DNA of 5,463 bases from Alphaproteobacteria bacterium (GTDB taxonomy: Bacteria; Pseudomonadota; Alphaproteobacteria; JAJTHO01). Below are positions 1-5,463 of the stretch, one piece after another (positions within the stretch are counted from its first letter, which is position 1; each line of letters opens with the position of its first letter). Both the position numbers and the translations under genes were made by a program. The DNA is taken from contig JAJTHO010000160.1 in NCBI GenBank assembly GCA_021297975.1, positions 1-5,463 on the forward strand. Direction: 5' to 3'. The notes below the pieces were generated by a model. It saw nothing but the letters and a program-made list of their open reading frames with translations, had not been told where the DNA came from and ran no database searches.

Positions 1-463
1 ACAGATTTTTCGCCAGCTGTTGCGTTAGCGTGCTGCCGCCTTCCACAACCCCGCCCGCGAGCAAATTGCTCACCATTGCCCGGCCAATACCGCGAAAATC
101 AAGGCCGCCGTGATCAAAAAAGCGCCGGTCTTCTGTGGCGAGAATGGCAAGAATTATATCCTTTGGTATTTCCTGAAACGTCAGGGTTTTGCCGTATAAA
201 TCGCCGTAGGTGGCGATGGTGTCGCCCTCGGCAGACAGCAGCGTGACGCTGGGGCGGCGGGTGAAATCGGTGACATCGGCGACATCGGGAAGTTGCAAGC
301 TGTAAAAACCAAGAAGAAGCGCCAGCGCAAACGCGCCCCACAGACCAAGATTGAAAAAAACCCCAAGGAGGCCTAAACGGCGGCGTTTTTTTGGGATTTT
401 TTGACCGGCCTTGGGCGAGGCTTTCGCAGTTTTTTTAGTGGTGGGTTTTTTTGGTGTGGCCAT
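1..463 (-). CDS. Class A penicillin-binding protein (PBP1A-like), N-terminal part, truncated by the window edge
   Basis: This is the first 154 codons of a bifunctional peptidoglycan synthase; the gene continues past base 1. Residues 1-29 are a Lys/Arg-rich cytoplasmic tail and residues 30-54 a hydrophobic membrane anchor (GLLGVFF...ALALLLGFY). The GT51 glycosyltransferase domain starts after that. Its first motif, ATEDRRFFDHGG, lies at residues 109-120, with E111 matching the catalytic Glu. The second motif, GGSTLTQQLAKNL, lies at residues 142-154. Family members polymerise lipid II into glycan strands on the outer face of the inner membrane; most also carry a C-terminal transpeptidase, which cannot be seen here, so a monofunctional transglycosylase is not excluded. 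The wording fits alphaproteobacterial PBP1A (mrcA/ponA type). The ATG at 463-461 was chosen because the tail-plus-anchor layout is normal for the family; its ribosome binding site is weak. It may be cotranscribed with the gene ending at 510. Confidence 0.93.
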   Translation of the reverse strand, partial: MATPKKPTTKKTAKASPKAGQKIPKKRRRLGLLGVFFNLGLWGAFALALLLGFYSLQLPDVADVTDFTRRPSVTLLSAEGDTIATYGDLYGKTLTFQEIPKDIILAILATEDRRFFDHGGLDFRGIGRAMVSNLLAGGVVEGGSTLTQQLAKNL

Positions 464-509
464 GGATACCCGCGTGCGGCGGAATGCGGAAAAAGTCAAG
501 CAATGCAGT

Positions 510-1730
510 TCAGCGTGTGTTTCCGGGGTGAGTAATATTAAACCTTGCTAAATCCCCGGCTTCCATCACGGCTAAAGAAATAGCCGATGTATCAAAATAT
601 TTATTAGCCGCGTTGAGTCGCTCTATGGCGCCGGGTGCAATTTTTTCCATGCGTTTGGCCAGTTTTGGGGGTTGCCCATGATGATTTTTACAATATTCGG
701 TGAGGTCTTTTGCGCCGTTGTCATGGGTAAAAAAAGTAAAATGCACTCTGGCAGCAGTATCGGGATGATTAGATTTAATGTGTTCGATAAAATTATCCAG
801 CGCCAGCAGCACTGCAATTTCGCCAAGGTCGCTCTTTTCATCGCGCCAGTGCTCATAGCCTTTACTGGGAAATTTCTTCAACCCCATACTTTGTAATTGC
901 TGCGCTATATCCTTTTTATTGTCTTCGTAGATGTCTTTTAAGCTCTTAAAAACAGATATCTTTTTTTCATATCTAGCTTTTCTCTCGTTATACCGTGTGT
1001 GCACGTCGTTACTTAGTAGATCTAGTTTGCGGTCGCGTTTGGCGGCGCTTGCTAAGCCTTTGATCCAAGTGGTAAGTTCTTCAGAAAGTTTGTCGATATA
1101 GGGTCTATTCCTTTTACGGGCATAGTTTTTGATGATTGGCAATAATCCAAAACATGTTTTCCGGAATTGTTTAATATTATTTCGTTCTATAGAGCTTGAT
1201 AAAGCATCGGTGCAGTGTGTGAGGAGCTTCAAAAGCTTATCCGCTTTGCCAGCGTTGGGTTGCAGGTCTTTTAATTTTTTTTCTATCTCTACGTTTTTTT
1301 CTATCAACAAATGAATGCGCCGTAGTGACGCGAGAGTCTCTAGTGCCGCTCTTTCTTTGACCGCATCCTTTAACAAATCACGAGCTTTGACTTTATAACT
1401 GGATTTATAGGAAAACTGTTCTAAGGAATTCATCAACTCGGAAAGTTTGCGGCTCATAGTAAGGCAGGCTTGAGTTGTTGGCTCATAAATTGAAATGTTG
1501 TTTTCTTTATGATTTTTAAGAGTTTTATATTTAGGGTAGGATAACGAGTGTTCGTATTCCATCTTTAATGTATGCGGGACGAGCACAACAATGGGTACTT
1601 TTTCCCCTGCAATGTCGCGTATGCGCGCGAAAATTGCGTCGAGTTCCTCTTGCTCTGGTTTGCCAAACCCCGCGCCGCAGCAATCAACGGCGGCAACATA
1701 AAAGTGGTGGATGGCATCAGCGCTGAGCAT
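510..1730 (-). CDS. Uncharacterised 406-residue protein, possible PIN-like nuclease with a long helical insert
   Basis: I do not recognise this gene with certainty. It has no signal peptide or membrane segment, so it is probably cytoplasmic. Residues 9-16 (HFYVAAVD) look like a first beta strand ending in Asp. Residues 46-61 (PIVVLVPHTLKMEYEH) resemble the 'iPh.v..Ey' strand-helix of PIN-like domains (PIN_8 type). Residues 301-346 contain DLGEIAVLLAL and then FTFFTHDNGAKDL, resembling the closing 'GD...' and 'fvTdD..keD' segments. Candidate metal ligands are D16, E58 or E60, D301 or E304, and D337. Residues about 65-295 are Lys/Glu/Leu-rich and predicted helical or coiled-coil, as in PIN-like proteins with long inserts. 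The ATG at 1730 is preceded in frame by a TAA at 1739-1737 and lacks a Shine-Dalgarno sequence. The DNA is AT-richer than ppk and the PBP gene, suggesting acquisition. The coding call is firm; the nuclease assignment is inference. Confidence 0.85.
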   Translation of the reverse strand: MLSADAIHHFYVAAVDCCGAGFGKPEQEELDAIFARIRDIAGEKVPIVVLVPHTLKMEYEHSLSYPKYKTLKNHKENNISIYEPTTQACLTMSRKLSELMNSLEQFSYKSSYKVKARDLLKDAVKERAALETLASLRRIHLLIEKNVEIEKKLKDLQPNAGKADKLLKLLTHCTDALSSSIERNNIKQFRKTCFGLLPIIKNYARKRNRPYIDKLSEELTTWIKGLASAAKRDRKLDLLSNDVHTRYNERKARYEKKISVFKSLKDIYEDNKKDIAQQLQSMGLKKFPSKGYEHWRDEKSDLGEIAVLLALDNFIEHIKSNHPDTAARVHFTFFTHDNGAKDLTEYCKNHHGQPPKLAKRMEKIAPGAIERLNAANKYFDTSAISLAVMEAGDLARFNITHPGNTR

Positions 1731-1748
1731 TGTATTTTATATAAAAAT

Positions 1749-1770
1749 ATATCATAATTAAATATGATAT
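1749..1770. promoter_or_regulatory. Inverted repeat overlapping the -10 element (possible operator)
   Basis: ATATCATA (1749-1756) and TATGATAT (1763-1770) are perfect 8-bp inverted arms around a 6-bp spacer. The dyad fills the space between the proposed -35 and -10 elements of the minus-strand promoter and covers the -10. That is the geometry of a repressor operator, perhaps for autoregulation or shared control with ppk. The regulator is unknown. Confidence 0.45.
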
Positions 1771-1777
1771 TAATCAA
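1749..1777 (-). promoter_or_regulatory. Putative sigma70-type promoter of the PIN-like gene
   Basis: On the minus strand, TTGATT (1777-1772) is followed after exactly 17 bases by TGATAT (1754-1749), close to the TTGACA/TATAAT consensus with optimal spacing. Transcription would begin near 1742, leaving a leader of only about 12 bases before the ATG at 1730 and no Shine-Dalgarno sequence. The region is very AT-rich, so a chance match is possible. Confidence 0.45.
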
Positions 1778-1787
1778 TCGGCCGATT
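1776..1787. promoter_or_regulatory. 12-bp perfect palindrome in the divergent intergenic region
   Basis: AATCGGCCGATT is its own reverse complement over all 12 bases. It lies 5 bp from the 22-bp dyad and touches the proposed -35 element of the PIN-like gene. It is a GC-core block inside AT-rich surroundings and could be a second protein-binding site. No specific regulator family is recognised. Confidence 0.4.
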
Positions 1788-1819
1788 TTATTGCCAAAAC
1801 AACTAAAAATTAACGGCTT

Positions 1820-1833
1820 CCAGCGTTAGCTGG
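1820..1833 (+). promoter_or_regulatory. Small hairpin upstream of ppk
   Basis: CCAGC (1820-1824) and GCTGG (1829-1833) form a 5-bp stem with the loop GTTA. An alternative pairing, TAACG (1811-1815) with CGTTA (1824-1828), is mutually exclusive with it. No U-run follows, so it is not a terminator. It lies 15 bp before the ppk ATG and could be a binding site or a minor structure; stems this short also arise by chance. Confidence 0.2.
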
Positions 1834-1840
1834 TGTTGTG

Positions 1841-1846
1841 TATACT
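1841..1846 (+). promoter_or_regulatory. Possible -10 hexamer (TATACT) just before the ppk start
   Basis: TATACT matches the -10 consensus at five of six positions but lies only 2 bp before the ATG at 1849. Transcription would then start at about 1853, inside the proposed coding region. The best -35 candidate 17 bp upstream (TTCCAG, 1818-1823) is poor. The match would matter only if ppk starts at the in-frame GTG at 1855 or further downstream. Confidence 0.2.
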
Positions 1847-1848
1847 CA

Positions 1849-3969
1849 ATGATTGTGTCAACCGCCCATACCCCTGCTGATCCGTCGCGCTTTATCAACC
1901 GCGAATTGTCGTGGCTTGCGTTTAACGAGCGGGTGCTGTCTGAGGCCACCAACGCCCGGCATCCCTTGCTGGAGCGGGTGCGGTTCCTCGCGATTTCGCA
2001 TTCTAACTTAGAGGAATTTTACAGCGTGCGCGTGGCGGGATTAAAAGCCCAGGTTGACGGCGGTGTGCAAACCCGCAGTCAGGATGATTTAACCCCCGCC
2101 GAACAGTTGCAACTCGTCGGGGAAAAAACCAAGGATTTGATAGCCGCACAGCAGTTAACCTGGCTGCGCCTTCGGGAAGATTTGGCCGATACGGGGATAC
2201 ATTTGCTCGAGGCAATGGCACTCACGCCGCACGAAAAAAGCGCATTGGAGGCTCATTTCCGCGAGGCGGTGTTTCCGCTGCTCACGCCGCTGGCGGTTGA
2301 CCCGGCGCACCCGTTTCCGTTTCTTGCCAATAAAAGCCTGGCGCTGGCGCTGAAACTGAAAAGCAAACAGGGCAAATCCATGCTGGGGCTCTTACCCTTG
2401 CCGCGCGATATTCCGCGCCTGCAAAAGTTGCCGGGTAGCACGGGGCGGTATGTGCTGCTTGAAGACATGGTTTTGTTGTTCCTGTCCTTGCTGTTCCCGA
2501 CGTATTCGGTGCAGGGACACGGCATTTTCCAAGTGCTGCGCGATTCCGAAATCGAAATCGAAGAAGAAGCCGCCGATTTGATGCAGGTGTTTGAAACAGC
2601 GCTGCGGCGGCGGCGGCGCGGGAACGTGATTCAGCTGCTCGTCAGCGCATCCATGCCCGATGACCTGCAAACCTTTGTCACAACGGCCTTTGCGCTGGAT
2701 GATGACGATATTTTCCGGGTGAAGGGGCTGGTTGCGCTGGGGGATGCAACGCAACTGCTTAGCGAAGACCGCCCCGATTTGAAATTCCCCAGCTATAACG
2801 CCCGCTTCCCAGAGCGCATCCGCGACCACAGCGGAGACCATTTCGCCGCCATTCGCGCCAAGGATATTCTGGTGCATCACCCTTATGAATCCTTTGATGT
2901 GGTGGTACAGTTTCTGCGTCAGGCGGCGCGGGATAAGGACGTTCTAGCGATTAAACAAACGCTCTACCGCACCAGTAAGGACTCACCCATTGTCAAAGCC
3001 CTGATAGAGGCGGCAGAGGCGGGAAAAAACGTCACGGCGGTGATTGAGCTGAAAGCCCGCTTTGACGAAGAAGCCAACATCCAATGGGCGCGGGATTTAG
3101 AGCGCGCCGGGGTGCAGGTGGTGTTTGGCTTTTTCAATCTGAAGACGCACGCGAAAATCTCCCTTGTCGTGCGGCGGGAAGGCGAACGGCTGCGCCCTTA
3201 CGTCCATTACGGCACGGGGAATTATCACCCCGTCACCGCCAAGATTTACACCGATTTATCGTTTTTCACTTGTGACCCCGATTTGGGGCGCGATGCGATG
3301 CAATTGTTTAATTACATCACCGGCTATGCCCCGCCGCAGGATTTGAAGAAACTCGCCGTTGCGCCGATAAACCTGCGCCAGACGCTGCTGAGCCTGATTC
3401 AGACGGAGACAGAAAACGCCCGCATGGGCAAGCCGTCGGGCATTTGGGTCAAGCTTAACGCCCTCGTTGATCCCGATATGATTGATGCGCTCTATGCAGC
3501 GTCACAGGCCGGGGTGCCGATACAGCTTGTTGTGCGCGGGGTGTGCTGCCTCCGTCCCGGTGTGCCGGGGCTTTCTGAGAATATACAGGTGAAAAGCCTG
3601 ATTGGCCGGTTTTTAGAGCATTCGCGGGTGGTCTGCGTGGGGGCGGGGCATGCGTTGCCGTCGAAACACGCTAAGGTTTTTTTATCCTCCGCCGATTGGA
3701 TGGGGCGCAATCTGGATTGGCGGGTTGAGGCGCTGGTGCCCATTGAAAACCCCACGGTGCACCAGCAGGTTTTAGAGCAAATCATGATTGCGAACCTGAA
3801 TGACACACTGCAAAGCTGGCGGCTGCTGCCCGATGGCTCGTACATGCGGATTGAGGCGGGCGGTCAGCCGTTTTCCGCGCATGAATACTTCATGACCAAC
3901 CCCAGTTTATCCGGGCGGGGCAGGGGGGCAAAAGAGGGCAGCGCGCCAAGGTTGCAGTTGCAGCTTTAG
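1849..3969 (+). CDS. ppk: Polyphosphate kinase 1 (PPK1)
   Basis: PPK1 reversibly transfers the terminal phosphate of ATP to a growing inorganic polyphosphate chain through a phosphohistidine intermediate. At 706 residues it has the normal family length. The N-terminal domain begins with RFINRELSWLAFNERVL (residues 14-30) and HSNLEEF (51-57). HPFPFLANKSLAL (154-166) is also typical. The two phospholipase D-like catalytic domains contain H434 in LKTHAK, H453 in YVHYGTGNY and H591 in FLEHSR, which align with E. coli H435, H454 and H592. R374 and R404 match the Mg-binding arginines. SSADWMGRNLDWRVE (613-627) is the late signature. All key residues are present, so the enzyme should be active. The ATG at 1849 places RELSW at the usual distance; it has no clear Shine-Dalgarno sequence, and GTG at 1855 is an alternative. 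It is divergent from the PIN-like gene. No ppx follows; the next gene is convergent. Confidence 0.98.
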   Translation: MIVSTAHTPADPSRFINRELSWLAFNERVLSEATNARHPLLERVRFLAISHSNLEEFYSVRVAGLKAQVDGGVQTRSQDDLTPAEQLQLVGEKTKDLIAAQQLTWLRLREDLADTGIHLLEAMALTPHEKSALEAHFREAVFPLLTPLAVDPAHPFPFLANKSLALALKLKSKQGKSMLGLLPLPRDIPRLQKLPGSTGRYVLLEDMVLLFLSLLFPTYSVQGHGIFQVLRDSEIEIEEEAADLMQVFETALRRRRRGNVIQLLVSASMPDDLQTFVTTAFALDDDDIFRVKGLVALGDATQLLSEDRPDLKFPSYNARFPERIRDHSGDHFAAIRAKDILVHHPYESFDVVVQFLRQAARDKDVLAIKQTLYRTSKDSPIVKALIEAAEAGKNVTAVIELKARFDEEANIQWARDLERAGVQVVFGFFNLKTHAKISLVVRREGERLRPYVHYGTGNYHPVTAKIYTDLSFFTCDPDLGRDAMQLFNYITGYAPPQDLKKLAVAPINLRQTLLSLIQTETENARMGKPSGIWVKLNALVDPDMIDALYAASQAGVPIQLVVRGVCCLRPGVPGLSENIQVKSLIGRFLEHSRVVCVGAGHALPSKHAKVFLSSADWMGRNLDWRVEALVPIENPTVHQQVLEQIMIANLNDTLQSWRLLPDGSYMRIEAGGQPFSAHEYFMTNPSLSGRGRGAKEGSAPRLQLQL

Positions 3970-3996
3970 ATGTCTCAGACCACGCATTGATCGGTA

Positions 3997-5463
3997 TTAC
4001 TGTTTGTATACCTGAAGCCTCTTCCCTGTAAAATCACGTTTCAACTGCCCGCGTCCGGGGATTTGCGTGATCATCGTGCCTTTGAAGGTTTCCGCGCCGT
4101 CAGTAAACGTTAGCGTATAGAGCGTTTGCCGCTGGGTGACGGGGTCGGTATAATAGAAATTGTAGGCTGACTTCCCAGAATAGGAGCCATTAAGCGAATA
4201 TTTAATGCCCCATGTTGATGCATCCGGATCCGTATTCGCTGCTACGCCGCGCAATCCCGTTAAGAAAAGATCCTTGAGGTTTTGCAGTCCTTCCGGCGTG
4301 TTGTATTCGTAGGGTACATTGGGGTTTTCTTGTTTAAATTTGGCCAGCTCTTCCTCTGGTAACTTTGCATCTTTGGGAATGGGGTCGTAGGGAACAAAAA
4401 CAAAACCTCTTAGTTCATTCCAAGTAGCACCGGGTAAAAAACTAATACCGTTGATGCCGAGGGGGTCATTTGCATTATCGGGGGCGCTAAAAGTTAACTC
4501 CCAAACCCCGGCAATATCCATCGCGGTTATGCTGGCCGATGCGCTGCTGAGGCTGGCGCTGTTGGCGCTAGGTGCTGCGTTACTGCCGCCAAAACCACCT
4601 CCACCACCGCCCGCACCGCTGCCAGAACTAGAGGCGCTCGCACCTGCGCCGGAAGATCCGCCACCGCCCGATGAACCACCACCACTGCTTGCACCGCTGC
4701 TTTTACCGGAACTGCTGCTGGCGGGCGTTGCGCCGCCGCCGTCACTGGCGGGAACACCGCCGGCTGCTGCGGGGGTTTTCGTACCATTACTGACGTCGGA
4801 GGGTGTTTTATAGGCCTTGGCCGCCCAATCCACCGAAGGCAAGGTCACTTTTTTACCATCAACAACCCGGTCGTAGCCGCGCTTGGCATGGATAAAGCCA
4901 GTTTTGATGTCTTTCCGATCCGGTACGGTGTAGAGCGTGGTTACGCCCACCGCGGCCAAATCTTTAACCTCGCCGGGTTCGGACACGCCATTGGCGTTGT
5001 CATCAAACCAAATGCGGATGTGTTTCAGCTCATCGCCGGATACACTGCCGTTTTTGTCAGAATCCAGGCTGTGCAGTGCGGTATAGCCATCCGGCCAGCG
5101 CTTACCGAAGGTGTGGTTGCCGAACAGCTGGGCTGCGGTGGTAATCACGCCATCGCCTTTTTCATCCCAGACCAGCAGCGGCGCTTTGGCGGAGCCGCGC
5201 CATTCATAGGTTTGGCCAGCCGGTGCATCAGGATTGAGCGGGAAGGTGGACAGGGTGAACGTATCTTCGATTTTTACCGACTCGTCCCAAATCAGCGAGA
5301 TGGGGGTGAAGATAACGAGAATGTTTCCTTCGCAGACTCTTCCGCGTGTTTTCAACATCGCGGCTACTTCTCTCGCCGCGGTATTGTCGGCTAGTGCCAT
5401 TCGTTCGGCTAGCGCCCGAAGCTCACGTTGTGTGGGATTCCATCCAACACGTTGTCTATTAAT
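3997..5463 (-). CDS. C-terminal part of an EF-hand-like calcium-binding protein with a Gly/Ser linker and a beta-rich C-terminal domain
   Basis: Residue numbers count from the in-frame ATG at 5400, but the frame is open to base 5463 without a stop and reads plausibly (RVGWNPTQRELRALAER before that Met), so the gene almost certainly starts outside the window. Residues 66-156 match the calcium-binding module seen in many RTX and haemolysin-associated proteins: LLVWDEKGDGVI...QLFG, then GYTALHSLDSDKNGSVSGDEL, then IWFDDNANGVSEPGEV. Loops D113-E124 and D133-E144 are 12-residue EF-hand loops with Asp first and Glu last; the loop at D79 is degenerate. Residues about 212-290 are Gly/Ser/Ala linker. 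Residues 295-467 hold an unrecognised beta-rich domain (GVWELTF, NGSYSGKSAYNFYY, TLTFTDG, FKGTMI, RDFTGKRL). An exported or cell-surface location is likely by analogy, but no secretion signal is visible. It converges on ppk, 27 bp apart. Confidence 0.88.
   Translation of the reverse strand: MNRQRVGWNPTQRELRALAERMALADNTAAREVAAMLKTRGRVCEGNILVIFTPISLIWDESVKIEDTFTLSTFPLNPDAPAGQTYEWRGSAKAPLLVWDEKGDGVITTAAQLFGNHTFGKRWPDGYTALHSLDSDKNGSVSGDELKHIRIWFDDNANGVSEPGEVKDLAAVGVTTLYTVPDRKDIKTGFIHAKRGYDRVVDGKKVTLPSVDWAAKAYKTPSDVSNGTKTPAAAGGVPASDGGGATPASSSSGKSSGASSGGGSSGGGGSSGAGASASSSGSGAGGGGGGFGGSNAAPSANSASLSSASASITAMDIAGVWELTFSAPDNANDPLGINGISFLPGATWNELRGFVFVPYDPIPKDAKLPEEELAKFKQENPNVPYEYNTPEGLQNLKDLFLTGLRGVAANTDPDASTWGIKYSLNGSYSGKSAYNFYYTDPVTQRQTLYTLTFTDGAETFKGTMITQIPGRGQLKRDFTGKRLQVYKQ
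4531..4767 (-). repeat. Low-complexity Gly/Ser/Ala-coding tract
   Basis: Within the calcium-loop protein, about 79 codons encode almost only Gly, Ser, Ala, Pro and Thr, including runs such as SSGGGSSGGGGSSG and GAGGGGGGFGG. At DNA level this is an imperfect array of GGT/GGC/AGC-type codons, not an exact tandem repeat. It probably forms a flexible interdomain linker. Its opposite strand yields a spurious Pro/Leu-rich open frame. Confidence 0.8.

Noticed and set aside
494..499. TTGACT (minus strand) as the -35 of a dedicated PBP promoter
   Set aside because: No acceptable -10 lies 15-19 bases downstream. The expected position reads CACGCG.
1731..1848. Pho box upstream of ppk
   Set aside because: No CTGTCAT-like direct repeats are present in the intergenic region.
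2602..2622. CGG-type repeat in ppk encoding consecutive arginines
   Set aside because: It encodes the RRRRRG segment common in alphaproteobacterial PPK1 proteins, so it is ordinary coding sequence and not a repeat element.
2392..2880. Minus-strand open frame of 162 codons inside ppk
   Set aside because: It is the shadow of a conserved, full-length PPK1 coding region in a GC-rich gene.
4451..4813. Plus-strand open frame with a Pro/Leu/Ala-rich product
   Set aside because: It is the antisense image of the Gly/Ser/Ala linker in the minus-strand gene. It has no recognisable domain and no ribosome site.
4888..5394. Plus-strand open frame of 168 codons
   Set aside because: It lies entirely opposite the EF-hand-like coding region, whose motifs are clear. 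The plus-strand product shows no family features.
1..5463. tRNA, rRNA, CRISPR array or insertion sequence
   Set aside because: No cloverleaf, no regularly spaced direct repeats, and no transposase motifs or terminal inverted repeats were seen on either strand.

Overview
The window looks like chromosomal DNA of a Gram-negative bacterium. An alphaproteobacterium is my best guess, from the wording of the polyphosphate kinase (RELSWLAFNERVL, five consecutive Arg near residue 255, a PSLSGRGRGA-type tail) and of the penicillin-binding protein (TEDRRFFDHGG, GGSTLTQQLAKNL). This is a family-level impression, not a phylogeny. Hand counts on sample 60-base blocks give GC near 55-65% in the core genes and about 27-53% inside the second gene.

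Layout. (1) Bases 1-463, minus strand: the N-terminal 154 residues of a class A penicillin-binding protein, with a Lys-rich cytoplasmic tail, one membrane anchor and the start of the GT51 glycosyltransferase domain. It runs off the left edge. (2) Bases 510-1730, minus strand: a 406-residue protein of unknown function. Its two ends resemble the halves of a PIN-like nuclease fold, separated by a long, charged helical region, and its DNA is AT-richer than its neighbours. It lies 46 bp upstream of the PBP gene in the same direction. (3) Bases 1731-1848: a 118-bp divergent control region with a plausible sigma70-type promoter for gene 2, two palindromic elements overlapping that promoter, and a small hairpin in front of ppk. 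(4) Bases 1849-3969, plus strand: a complete ppk (polyphosphate kinase 1) with all catalytic residues. (5) Bases 3997-5463, minus strand: the C-terminal part of a protein with EF-hand-like calcium loops, a Gly/Ser/Ala linker and a beta-rich C-terminal domain. Its frame stays open to the right edge, so the true start lies outside the window. It converges on ppk with a 27-bp gap.

The genes do not form one obvious pathway. PBP and PPK1 are housekeeping functions. The PIN-like protein and the calcium-loop protein are the accessory elements. The least explained item is the PIN-like protein, with its helical insert, its operator-like palindromes and its position between two core genes.
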